Notes under the pieces: model-generated | Seen by the model: only the letters and a program-made list of their open reading frames with translations | What the model was told of the DNA's origin: nothing | Database searches by the model: none | NCBI GenBank assembly: GCA_020199835.1 | Contig: JAIVJV010000009.1 | Location: forward strand, 558,001 to 622,000 | DNA: 64,000 bases | Direction of reading: 5' to 3' | Source: Acidobacteriota bacterium | Lineage (GTDB): Bacteria; Acidobacteriota; Blastocatellia; Pyrinomonadales; Pyrinomonadaceae | Part shown: piece after piece, positions 17,679 through 25,612 of the stretch | Layout of the letters: each line of letters starts with the position of its first letter | Numbering within the stretch: position 1 is the stretch's first letter | Position numbers and translations under genes: made by a program

Positions 17679-18666
17679 TTTGCAAGGCTGGATGCCCGTC
17701 GATGCCGTGGTGGTTGAAGGACGACCGGGGCTTTCGTGGATGAACATGGCGGGCGTGGAGCTCGCCGAACCGTTCTTTCAACAAACGGTTGACCGGCTGA
17801 GATTAGAACATCCCGATCGGCGCGAAACGTTCATCGAGTTTGACGCCCTGGTCCAACTCCAAAAAACGTTTGATAGCGTCGCGCCCACCGGTTTCATTTT
17901 TCACTCGTCGCGCTGCGGTTCCACGCTTTTATCAAATGCGTGTCGCGCACTAACTGGCGCGATCGTTCTCTCCGAACCGCCGGCAGTAGACAAACTGATC
18001 GCGCGCTTCATCACTGACCCAGACGAACAGGGCGCGAAAGCGATGCTTTACTCGGTCTTCCTCCGCGCAGCAATCAACGCGTTGGCTCAACGCCGCACCG
18101 GACGGGAACGCTATCTCTTCGTCAAGTTTGCTTGTTGCAGCACATCGCAGATCGAACGCATCCGGCGCATTTGGCCCAACGTCCCGTGGGTGTTTCTCTA
18201 TCGCGATCCGGTCGAAACCATCGTCTCAAACATGCGCAACCACCCGTCGTGGTTGATGGACGAAGATCATCGGGTGCTCGCGTCGATCATCGGCACTTCG
18301 CCTGAAGAAGTTGCGCAGATGAGCGCTGAAGAGCTTTGCGCGCGTTCGATCGCCAGCTTCTTCTCAACGGCTCATCGTGTTGCAAACGATCGCGCCTTGT
18401 TGCTTAATTACAACCAACTTTCAACGGCTGAGATCTCGAACGTGTTGAACTTTTTCGGTATCGAACCCGCGGCTGCCGAAATGGAAACGATCGCTCGTCA
18501 AAGCCAAATCTATTCCAAAGCAGCTTCCGGCGCGCGCGCTTTTGTGGCCGACGCCGAGACGAAACAACAGCTCGCTACCGGCGCGATTCGCGAAGGGGCC
18601 GCACGTTGGGCCAACAAACCATATCAACTGCTCGAACAGAAACGACTGGGAAATCAAGAACCATGA
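17665..18666 (+). CDS. sulfotransferase family protein
   Basis: A PAPS-dependent sulfotransferase of 333 residues from ATG 17665, which overlaps the radical SAM stop by 14 bases. The 5'-phosphosulfate loop is FIFHSSRCGSTLLSN (77-91), and the 3'-phosphate site is VFLYRDPVETIVSNM with Arg180 and Ser188. The C-terminal third is helical. Enzymes of this type usually act on lipids, sugars or tyrosines; lasso clusters with a dedicated sulfotransferase are rare. A candidate target is a Thr or Ser of the precursor core, which has no tyrosine. Its stop overlaps the PqqD start by four bases (ATGA), so translation is coupled. Confidence 0.88.
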   Translation: MALTDLQGWMPVDAVVVEGRPGLSWMNMAGVELAEPFFQQTVDRLRLEHPDRRETFIEFDALVQLQKTFDSVAPTGFIFHSSRCGSTLLSNACRALTGAIVLSEPPAVDKLIARFITDPDEQGAKAMLYSVFLRAAINALAQRRTGRERYLFVKFACCSTSQIERIRRIWPNVPWVFLYRDPVETIVSNMRNHPSWLMDEDHRVLASIIGTSPEEVAQMSAEELCARSIASFFSTAHRVANDRALLLNYNQLSTAEISNVLNFFGIEPAAAEMETIARQSQIYSKAASGARAFVADAETKQQLATGAIREGAARWANKPYQLLEQKRLGNQEP

Positions 18667-18935
18667 CGGCGCCTAATCTCACTACCGGGAAGAATGTTGT
18701 AGTCACTGATTTTGATGGTGGCGAAGGCATTCTGGTGGACCTTAATACGAAGCGATACTACCAACTGAACGAAACCGCGATGCTCGTGTGGCGCGGGTTG
18801 GAACAAGGCAAGTCGATTAGCGAGATCGTCGCCGACTTCATGTCGGCGTATGAAGTCGAACTCGAGCGAGCCACGTCCAGCGTGCAGCGGCTCGTCGAAA
18901 ATCTCCAGACTTACAAACTCGTCAGCGCGAAATAA
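18663..18935 (+). CDS. PqqD-family RiPP recognition element (lasso B1-like)
   Basis: A 90-residue PqqD-fold protein. The pattern ILVDLNTKRYYQLNETAMLVW followed by ISEIVADFMSAYEV and a C-terminal helix (VQRLVENLQTYKLV) is typical of PqqD and the B1 proteins of lasso systems, which bind the leader and bring it to modifying enzymes. ATG 18663 overlaps the sulfotransferase stop (ATGA), and its TAA overlaps the next ATG (TAATG). Because it is unfused, it could serve the kinase, radical SAM protein, sulfotransferase and the B2 protease at 21729 in turn. Confidence 0.88.
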   Translation: MTAPNLTTGKNVVVTDFDGGEGILVDLNTKRYYQLNETAMLVWRGLEQGKSISEIVADFMSAYEVELERATSSVQRLVENLQTYKLVSAK

Positions 18936-19450
18936 TGACTCGCCTGCACGTAAAGTATACGCTTCTAACGCTTGCGATCTTCCTGCCGTTGCTCTGGGCG
19001 TTTCTTGCGGTGCGCAATGTCTATCCGTTTGCTGCGTGGAACGTGATGATGGCGGGTGGCGCGTTCGAACGCGGCCGCAGTTACTGGATGCTGCGTGGCG
19101 AAACAGTTTCCGGAGAAAGCGTTGACGTCCGTCCGATCGAGCTCACCAACGCGATGTACAGCCGCACCTGGACCATGGTGAATGCCACAGTCGGTAACCA
19201 GAGTTTCAAGCTCGCGAATCTTCATCCCGCGAATGCGGAGTTGCTGCGGCAGTCAGGCGGTATCGATCACCTACAGCCGGGCGCGCGACTGCCGGACTTG
19301 TTGCGCGCCTGGGGCAATCTCTACAACGAGCGCCTGCCCGCATCGTCGCCACAACGCCTGAAAGCGATCCGGCTCGACATGTATCGCTGGGAAGGCGGCA
19401 GTTACGCCAACTACGACAAGTTCATCGAATCGTGGCGCGAGGAATTGTAA
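18935..19450 (+). CDS. small anchored protein preceding the HTTM protein
   Basis: A 171-residue protein with one N-terminal membrane segment (YTLLTLAIFLPLLWAFLAV, about residues 8-26) and an extracytoplasmic domain of about 145 residues. Its visible marks are NVYPFAAWNVMMAGG, YWMLRGETVSGE, RPIELTNAMYSR and a C-terminal MYRWEGGSYANYDKFIESW. I do not recognise the family. It starts on the PqqD stop (TAATG) and its end overlaps the HTTM gene by 19 bases, so it is probably a partner of the HTTM protein. Confidence 0.65.
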   Translation: MTRLHVKYTLLTLAIFLPLLWAFLAVRNVYPFAAWNVMMAGGAFERGRSYWMLRGETVSGESVDVRPIELTNAMYSRTWTMVNATVGNQSFKLANLHPANAELLRQSGGIDHLQPGARLPDLLRAWGNLYNERLPASSPQRLKAIRLDMYRWEGGSYANYDKFIESWREEL

Positions 19451-20316
19451 ATCGTGTCGTTCCGGCAAGCGCCTTCGCTCTCGGCGTTGCGCGCGTTGTA
19501 GTCAACGGCACGTTTCTCGTCTCAGTTCTCATCACATCGTTTTCCGCGCTCGGACGGCTGCCGGTCACGATCATGCGTCCAACCGGTGCGATGAAACTCC
19601 TGCCGTGGAGTTTCTACGATCAACTGTTAACGCCGCGCGGAATGACGATACTCAAAATCGCGATCGTCGTATCGCTGCTCTTGAGTACGGCCGGACTTTT
19701 CACCTTCATCTCTACTAAAACCTCGTTCGTGCTCGTGTTGTTTTACCAGGGACTCGTGCGCAGTTTCGGCCACTTCAATCACGACGAGATGCTCGCTGTG
19801 TATTGCCTCGCGGTGCTTGCGTTTACGCCGTGTGGCGATGAGTTTTCACTGGACCACCGGCTCCGAAAAAGGAAACGTGCGCTTCCGGCGTTTGCCTATG
19901 CCTACCCGATTTTGCTGATGCAACTGCTGATGGCGTGGGTCTATTTCAGTTCCGTTTTGATCAAGCTGCGCACGGCAGGGCTGAGCTATTTCAGTCCGGA
20001 CAACTTTCCGTCGCTCGCGATCTATCACTCACTCGATAATCTTCACGACACGAGCTTTCGTTTGGCGTTCTGGTTGCCGCAGGTCCGCGGATTTGTGCCG
20101 TTCGCGGTGGGGTTAGTGTTGTTGTGGGAGTTCATCTTTCCGCTTGCCGTTTTCTTTCCCAGGATGAGGTGGTGGATACTCGGCGCGGGCGTCGTGTTTC
20201 ACCTCTCGACGTTGTTTTTCATGAACATCTTCTTCCCTCACCAACTCGCGTTGTACCTGCTCTTTGTGAATTGGGACAAGCTGCGACCGCTACATCAGGC
20301 CGCGCGAGCAGAGTGA
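19432..20316 (+). CDS. HTTM-domain membrane protein (vitamin K-dependent carboxylase-like)
   Basis: A 294-residue polytopic membrane protein starting at GTG 19432. At least six hydrophobic helices are visible, and the loop YFSSVLIKLRTAGLSYFSPDN matches the signature of HTTM proteins, the bacterial relatives of gamma-glutamyl carboxylase. LFYQGLVRSFGHFNHDEMLAVY and VVFHLSTLFFMNIFFPHQLALYLLFVNW also fit. Bacterial HTTM proteins are mostly uncharacterised and may act in membrane redox or carboxylation. It closes the operon: the next gene is 122 bases away with its own Shine-Dalgarno. Whether it works on the peptide or on export is unknown. Confidence 0.8.
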   Translation: MARGIVNRVVPASAFALGVARVVVNGTFLVSVLITSFSALGRLPVTIMRPTGAMKLLPWSFYDQLLTPRGMTILKIAIVVSLLLSTAGLFTFISTKTSFVLVLFYQGLVRSFGHFNHDEMLAVYCLAVLAFTPCGDEFSLDHRLRKRKRALPAFAYAYPILLMQLLMAWVYFSSVLIKLRTAGLSYFSPDNFPSLAIYHSLDNLHDTSFRLAFWLPQVRGFVPFAVGLVLLWEFIFPLAVFFPRMRWWILGAGVVFHLSTLFFMNIFFPHQLALYLLFVNWDKLRPLHQAARAE

Positions 20317-20438
20317 CAAATAGTGTCAACGTTCCGTTGCGAAGCGCGTTCGTTAAATTCGTTGACTGCGTTCAAACAAGCATGGTACGGTTTCCCGCCT
20401 CGCAGAACATCGTGGGCCACCTTTAAAGGAGAACAGGC

Positions 20439-21641
20439 ATGTCTAAGTCATCAAGGTTTCCCCTCGTCTTCGCTGGTCTGATCGTGATGATACTCGGGTT
20501 GTCAGACGTCGCAGCGGGACAATTAATCATCTCGGAGTTTCGCGTCCGTGGTCCAAATGGCGCAAACGACGAGTTCATCGAAATTTACAACAACAGTGGC
20601 GCCGACCACACCGTCACAGGCGGTGGCACCGGTTATGGCGTGGCAGCTTCGAACGGCGTAGCTCGCTGCGTCATTCCAAATGGTACGGTTATCCCCAACA
20701 GGGGTCATTATCTTTGTGTGAACAGCGTTGGATACAGTCTCGCTTCGTATCCCGCTGGGAACGGCACCACCGCGACCGGCGATGCCACGTACACAACTGA
20801 TATTCCCGACAATGCTGGTATAGCGATCTTCAATACTAGTGTTGCGGCCAATTTCGTACTCGCAAATCGCATGGACGCCGTCGGCTCCACCTCCGAGGCC
20901 AACACGCTTTACAAGGAAGGCACCGGCTATCCGGCGCTAACTCCATTCTCGATCGACTATTCGTTCTATCGCGATAACTGCGGTAAATCAGGTTCGATCA
21001 CGACGTTTGGCGCGTGCCCCATCAGCACTCCCAAAGACACCAACAACAACGCCGCCGACTTCGTCTTCGTTGACACCAACGGTACCTCGGCCGGCGCTGG
21101 TCAACGCCTCGGCGCGCCCGGACCGGAGAACCTCAGTTCGCCGATCCAGCGCAACTCGTCATTCGGCGTTGACGTGCTCGACGTCTGCGTCGGTGCGGCA
21201 TCACCTCCCAATCGCGTTCGTGACTTCACGTCCAGTCCGGTCAACAACTCAACGTTTGGTACGTTGGACATTCGCAGGACTATCACTAACAACACGGGTG
21301 GCAACGTTACGCGCTTGCGTTTCCGAGTGATTGACATAACGACGTTCCCGGCGCCGAGCGGCATTGCCGACTTGCGTCCAAGAACGTCGACGGCCGTGGT
21401 CGTTACCGTGGATCGTGCGCCGTGTGGTAGCGGCACGAGCAACGTCACGGTTCAGGGCACGACACTCGAGCAACCGCCAGGACAGCCAAACGGTGGTGGA
21501 TTCAATTCCTCGCTTTCTGCCGGTACAGTCACACTGGCGACACCGCTCGCCAACGGCGCATCGATCGACCTGCGTTTCCTGCTTGGTATTCAACAAACCG
21601 GCAGCTTCAAGTTCTATATCAACGTCGAAGCTCTGCCGTAG
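20439..21641 (+). CDS. secreted lamin-tail-domain protein
   Basis: A 400-residue secreted protein with signal peptide (LVFAGLIVMILGLSDVAAGQ) and a lamin tail domain (LIISEFRVRGPNGANDEFIEIYNNSG, about 28-160). The second half is an extracellular beta-rich region with NNTGGNVTRLRFRV, ending in a short strand (GSFKFYINVEALP). AAAGGAG lies about eight bases before ATG 20439, and a TTGACT (20362-20367) about 75 bases upstream may be part of its promoter. A strong terminator follows. LTD proteins are usually surface-associated; a direct link to the peptide operon is not shown. Confidence 0.8.
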   Translation: MSKSSRFPLVFAGLIVMILGLSDVAAGQLIISEFRVRGPNGANDEFIEIYNNSGADHTVTGGGTGYGVAASNGVARCVIPNGTVIPNRGHYLCVNSVGYSLASYPAGNGTTATGDATYTTDIPDNAGIAIFNTSVAANFVLANRMDAVGSTSEANTLYKEGTGYPALTPFSIDYSFYRDNCGKSGSITTFGACPISTPKDTNNNAADFVFVDTNGTSAGAGQRLGAPGPENLSSPIQRNSSFGVDVLDVCVGAASPPNRVRDFTSSPVNNSTFGTLDIRRTITNNTGGNVTRLRFRVIDITTFPAPSGIADLRPRTSTAVVVTVDRAPCGSGTSNVTVQGTTLEQPPGQPNGGGFNSSLSAGTVTLATPLANGASIDLRFLLGIQQTGSFKFYINVEALP

Positions 21642-21664
21642 TTCAGACAGCAATAAACGATGAG

Positions 21665-21697
21665 AAGGAGAGGCGCGCCCACCGCCTCTCCTTTTTT
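21665..21697 (+). terminator. rho-independent terminator
   Basis: An 11-bp perfect stem (21665-21675 with 21683-21693, core GGAGAGGCG/CGCCTCTCC), a 7-base loop and a six-T tract (21692-21697). It ends plus-strand transcripts after the lamin-tail gene and insulates the convergent B2 gene. Confidence 0.92.
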
Positions 21698-21704
21698 GTT
21701 TCGT

Positions 21705-21740
21705 TCGAGAGATGCTATTCGAGAGATGCTATTCGAGAGA
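21705..21740. repeat. 14-base tandem repeat, 2.6 copies
   Basis: TCGAGAGATGCTAT occurs twice in tandem (21705-21718, 21719-21732) and a partial third copy follows to 21740. The stop codon of the B2 gene lies in the second copy, so copy number would change only its last residues and 3' flank. Confidence 0.85.
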
Positions 21741-22247
21741 AAGAGGGGCGAACTGGGGATCGAAACGTTCGTTAGATGGGAAGCGGTAAGTAACGACGTA
21801 ATTGGGCGGTGTGCTTTCAAGGATCGGTTCGCCGTCGGCTTCGAGCCATGCGTGTCCCGCAACTTTCCCTTCCGAATCGTTGCGCACACCGAAGACAATT
21901 CGCGTCCGAATGCCGTGGTGTGAGAGATAACGATGTAGCACAGCGGCGCGTTTCCAGCAGATCGGCCGGAATAAAAAGATGTCGATTGAGAGTAGTTGGT
22001 CCATCAATCGCGCGAGACGCTGCTGAAGTTCCGCGTCGTGCGTGCGTCCGTCGCGTACGTCCGGTCCCGCGACGATTGCGAGGGCGCGAGGCAGCGAAAA
22101 ACAACGCGACGCGACAGAAAGCACACTCACCCACCACGCCATGCGACACAGAAGCAACGCATCGGCCGGCTGCGACACGAACTTTCGCCCAGCCCGGCCG
22201 GCGAACTGGCCCGTCTTACGAATGGTTGTAGCGATAGCGTTCGGCAT
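21729..22247 (-). CDS. lasso peptide biosynthesis B2 protein (transglutaminase-like leader protease)
   Basis: A 172-residue protein from ATG 22247 (the frame reaches a TTG at 22313). The N-terminal half has the basic/hydrophobic pattern of B2 proteins (QPADALLLCRMAWWVSVLSV). The C-terminal half is a transglutaminase-like protease domain of the PF13471 kind: RPICWKRAAVLHRYL with Cys97, AGHAWLE with His132 and EADGEP with Asp138, the Cys-His-Asp triad in the canonical spacing. B2 proteases cut lasso leaders after the conserved -2 Thr, working with a PqqD-like B1. It is convergent with the peptide operon, on its own transcript, and divergent from the serine operon. No B1 or C gene lies beside it, so the PqqD at 18663 is the likely partner. 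Confidence 0.88.
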   Translation of the reverse strand: MPNAIATTIRKTGQFAGRAGRKFVSQPADALLLCRMAWWVSVLSVASRCFSLPRALAIVAGPDVRDGRTHDAELQQRLARLMDQLLSIDIFLFRPICWKRAAVLHRYLSHHGIRTRIVFGVRNDSEGKVAGHAWLEADGEPILESTPPNYVVTYRFPSNERFDPQFAPLSLE

Positions 22248-22295
22248 CGGTTCGTCGCGCGCGAGTATCGGTTGAGGATGATACCGCACGTTCGT

Positions 22296-22324
22296 TTGAG
22301 TTTTCACACCCAAACGGCTAGTCT
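22296..22324 (+). promoter_or_regulatory. candidate promoter of the serine operon
   Basis: TTGAGT (22296-22301) and TAGTCT (22319-22324) are 17 bases apart, in the divergent region between the B2 gene and the DUF1015 gene. The match is modest, but placement ahead of an AAGGAGG site and GTG 22382 is right. Confidence 0.4.
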
Positions 22325-22381
22325 AAACCACATAAGCCATTACATTAATCACCATCGCAGTAAACGGATGAAGGAGGATCT

Positions 22382-23608
22382 GTGGCGGTTATTCGTCCCT
22401 TTCGCGCTTTGCGTCCACCGGCCGAACGCGCGCAAGCTGTAGCGAGCGTTCCTTATGACGTCGTGAACACGGAAGAGGCGCGGGCGCTCGCAGCGGGAAA
22501 TCCGCTCAGCTTTTTGCACGTTTCACGTCCCGAGATCGATCTGCCGCCCGGAACCGATCTTTACAGCGATCACGTTTATCGCAAGGCGGTCGAAAACTTC
22601 GAAAAGCTGATCGCCGAAGCGCCGATGGAAAAGGAAGCGGAGCCGTGTTTGTATCTTTACCGCCTGGTGATGGGTCAGCACGAGCAGATCGGCGTTGTCG
22701 CTTGCTGCTCGATCGACGAATACGACGACAACACGATTCGCAAACACGAGCGCACGCGCCGCGACAAGGAAGACGATCGCACGCGCCACATGGTGATGCT
22801 GCGCGCACAAACTGGGCCAGTCTTTCTCACGTACCGCGCACGTCCGGAGATTGATGAACAGATCTCAGGCGCGATTACCGCGCCGCCATTGTTCGACTTC
22901 ACGGCCGAAGACGGAATCCGTCACACCATTTGGCGAATCACGGATACAGAAGGATTAGTGGACGGATTTGCGTCGGTGCCGTTGCTTTACATCGCCGACG
23001 GTCATCACCGCGCTGCGAGCGCGAGCCGCGCTCGCGCCGAGTTGCGCGAACAAAGTTTCACCCATACCGGCAACGAGGATTACAACTACTTCTTGACCGT
23101 TATCTTTCCTGATTCACAGATGCAGATACTCGCTTACAACCGCGTCGTTCGCGATCTGAATGGTCTTTCGCAACCGGAGTTTCTCGACGCGTTAAAGCAA
23201 CAGTTTACGATTATCGAAAATGCGAACCCCGAGCCGCCTGAACGTGGACACTGGAGCATGTATCTCGACGGCAAGTGGTATGGCTTAAGCCTCGCTCCGG
23301 ATGCGACGCTGCCGGTCGGCACAGTTGGCGGACTCGACGTCAGCGTGCTCCAGGATCGCGTGCTCGATCCTGTTTTGGGCATCAAGGACGTGCGCACAGA
23401 CAAACGCATCGATTTCGTTGGCGGGCTGCGCGGCACGAAAGAACTCGAACGTTTGGTGAACCAAGGCAAAGCGGCGGTCGCGTTTTCGCTTTATCCGACA
23501 ACTGTGGCGCAGTTGTTGATGGTTTCCGACGCAGACGAGATCATGCCGCCGAAGTCAACGTGGTTCGAGCCGAAGCTCAGGGACGGATTACTGATTCACA
23601 CTATTTAG
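22382..23608 (+). CDS. DUF1015 family protein of the serine operon
   Basis: A 408-residue cytosolic protein starting at GTG 22382 behind a strong AAGGAGG. Family marks are IRPFRALRPP, PYDVVNTEEARALAAGNP, RKHERTRRDKEDDR, YIADGHHRAASA and a C-terminal MPPKSTWFEPKLRDGLLIH. DUF1015 proteins are widely linked to serA and serC; some members are reported as kinases acting on serine or related substrates in this pathway, but this one's role is inferred from the neighbourhood. It is 4 bases ahead of serA. Confidence 0.9.
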   Translation: MAVIRPFRALRPPAERAQAVASVPYDVVNTEEARALAAGNPLSFLHVSRPEIDLPPGTDLYSDHVYRKAVENFEKLIAEAPMEKEAEPCLYLYRLVMGQHEQIGVVACCSIDEYDDNTIRKHERTRRDKEDDRTRHMVMLRAQTGPVFLTYRARPEIDEQISGAITAPPLFDFTAEDGIRHTIWRITDTEGLVDGFASVPLLYIADGHHRAASASRARAELREQSFTHTGNEDYNYFLTVIFPDSQMQILAYNRVVRDLNGLSQPEFLDALKQQFTIIENANPEPPERGHWSMYLDGKWYGLSLAPDATLPVGTVGGLDVSVLQDRVLDPVLGIKDVRTDKRIDFVGGLRGTKELERLVNQGKAAVAFSLYPTTVAQLLMVSDADEIMPPKSTWFEPKLRDGLLIHTI

Positions 23609-23612
23609 CGCG

Positions 23613-24824
23613 ATGAAAGTTTTATTAGCAGACAAATTCGAACAATCCGGGCGCGATGGCCTGCAAGCGATCGGTTGCGACGTTTCATATCAACCGGACT
23701 TGAAAGACGAGCCACTCGTGAACGCGATCGCTGAGACAGCGCCGGACGTGCTCGTGGTCAGGGGTACGAAAGTCACCGAGCCGATGCTTGCGGCTGGTCC
23801 AATCAAACTTGTCGTGCGCGCGGGCGCAGGATACAACACCATCGATGTTGCGGCCGCTTCAAAACGTGGCATTTACGTTTCGAATTGTCCCGGCAAAAAC
23901 TCGATCGCCGTTGCGGAGCTCGCCTTCGCGTTGATCCTCGCACTCGATCGCCGCGTCGTCGATAACGCCGTCGCATTGCGGCGCGGTGAGTGGAACAAAA
24001 AAGAGTTTTCAAAAGCGCGTGGTCTGTTTGGCCGGACGCTCGGACTCATCGGCGTCGGCAAGATCGGGCAGGAGATGATCGCACGCGCGCACGCCTTTGG
24101 CATGCCCGTGATCGCATGGAGCAGAAGCCTGACGCCGTTGCGAGCGGCGGAGTTAGGGATCACGCACATGGAGTCGCCCCAGGCAGTCGCGGCGGCGGCA
24201 GACGTCGTCAGCGTGCACTTAGCGCTCAACAACGAAACCAGAAAGCTAATTGATGAAGAGTTCTTCGGCGCCATGAAGGAAGGCGCGTACTTCATCAACA
24301 CCGCGCGCGGCGAAGTGATCGATCAACAGGCGCTCGCTAATGCGATCAAAACGCGCGGCATTCGCGCGGGCCTCGATGTTTATGCCGCGGAACCGACCAG
24401 CGCTGTTGGGGAGTTCAACGACGAAATCGTCAAGGAAGAAGGACTCTACGGCACGCACCACATCGGCGCGTCAACGGACCAGGCGCAGGAAGCAATCGCG
24501 GCGGAAACCGTGCGCATCGTGAAGCAGTTCAAAGAAACGGGACAGGTGCCGAACGTCGTCAACCTGGCCCGGCAAACGCCCGCCACACACCGGCTCGTCG
24601 TCCGTCACGTCGATCGTCCGGGCGTGCTCGCGAGCGTGCTCGACGCGATTAAGGCGGAGCAGATCAACGTTCAGGAAATGGAAAACATCGTCTTCGAAGG
24701 CGCCGCCGCGGCCGTCGCACGCATCAACCTCGACAATGCGCCGTCTGACGCCATCCTGGATCGCATAAGATCCGGCAGCACCGACATCATTGAGTTAAAC
24801 CTCATTAAGTTAGGCGGCCAATGA
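23613..24824 (+). CDS. serA: D-3-phosphoglycerate dehydrogenase
   Basis: Oxidises 3-phosphoglycerate to 3-phosphohydroxypyruvate, the first step of serine synthesis. At 403 residues it has the substrate domain (VVRAGAGYNTIDVAAASKRGIYVSNCPG), a Rossmann fold (LGLIGVGKIGQ), FINTARGEVIDQ with the catalytic Arg region, THHIGAST with the catalytic His, and a C-terminal ACT domain (RLVVRHVDRPGVLASVLDAI). The ACT domain suggests serine feedback. It overlaps the next gene by four bases. Confidence 0.95.
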   Translation: MKVLLADKFEQSGRDGLQAIGCDVSYQPDLKDEPLVNAIAETAPDVLVVRGTKVTEPMLAAGPIKLVVRAGAGYNTIDVAAASKRGIYVSNCPGKNSIAVAELAFALILALDRRVVDNAVALRRGEWNKKEFSKARGLFGRTLGLIGVGKIGQEMIARAHAFGMPVIAWSRSLTPLRAAELGITHMESPQAVAAAADVVSVHLALNNETRKLIDEEFFGAMKEGAYFINTARGEVIDQQALANAIKTRGIRAGLDVYAAEPTSAVGEFNDEIVKEEGLYGTHHIGASTDQAQEAIAAETVRIVKQFKETGQVPNVVNLARQTPATHRLVVRHVDRPGVLASVLDAIKAEQINVQEMENIVFEGAAAAVARINLDNAPSDAILDRIRSGSTDIIELNLIKLGGQ

Positions 24825-25612
24825 ACACAACTCTCATCACCGGCGCCTCCTCAGGAATCGGTGCAGCGTTCGCCAGAAAGCTCGCGCAGCGCGGCAGAAA
24901 CGTTCTGCTGGTTGCGCGCTCTGAAGATAAGTTGATCGCGTTGTGTAACGAGCTTGGGCGTTTGAGTGGCATTCGGGCGCAGTACGTGGTCATGGACCTG
25001 ACTGAACCTGACGCGCCGGCGCGGCTGTTTGAAGAGACGAAAGAACGGGCTCTCGAGATCGACATGCTCGTCAACAACGCGGGCTTTGGTTCGATGGGCG
25101 ATTTTTTAAAACTCGAACTTACGCGTGAGCTCGAAATGATCGATCTGAATGTTAAGTCGCTCGTCGAGTTAACCAACAGGTTTCTCTTACCAATGCGCGA
25201 GCGGCGGCAAGGTGTGATCATCAACGTCGCTTCGACCGCGGGTTTTCAGGCTGTGCCGTACATGGCGACCTACGCAGCGACGAAGGCATTCGTGTTGTCG
25301 TTTTCGGAAGCGCTGTGGGAAGAGAATCGGCCTTTCGGGATTCACGTGCTGGCGTTATGTCCCGGAGTGACGGATACCAACTTCTTCGAAGCCGCCAGGA
25401 TCGGCCGGCCGCCGATGCGCACCGTCCAAACAGCGGAAGAAGTGGTTGGCGCGGCGTTGCGTGGATTGAAACGGCGAAAGAGCACGGTAATTTCGGGTTG
25501 GACCAACTGGCTGACGGTTGGCGCCGAGCGGTTCGTACCGCGCTCAGTAGTTATTAAAGTGGCAGCAAAAGCATTGCGATCGCATTTGCATAAGGGTGGA
25601 GGCATTCAATGA
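24821..25612 (+). CDS. short-chain dehydrogenase/reductase
   Basis: A 263-residue classical SDR. The cofactor motif TGASSGIGAAFARKLA, the NNAGFG motif and the catalytic YxxxK (YAATKAFV) with an upstream Ser in VASTAGF are present. ATG 24821 overlaps the serA stop (ATGA) and its stop overlaps the serC start by four bases, so it is translated with the serine genes. It resembles DltE-like reductases; no serine-pathway step needs it, so its substrate is unknown. Confidence 0.9.
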   Translation: MNTTLITGASSGIGAAFARKLAQRGRNVLLVARSEDKLIALCNELGRLSGIRAQYVVMDLTEPDAPARLFEETKERALEIDMLVNNAGFGSMGDFLKLELTRELEMIDLNVKSLVELTNRFLLPMRERRQGVIINVASTAGFQAVPYMATYAATKAFVLSFSEALWEENRPFGIHVLALCPGVTDTNFFEAARIGRPPMRTVQTAEEVVGAALRGLKRRKSTVISGWTNWLTVGAERFVPRSVVIKVAAKALRSHLHKGGGIQ

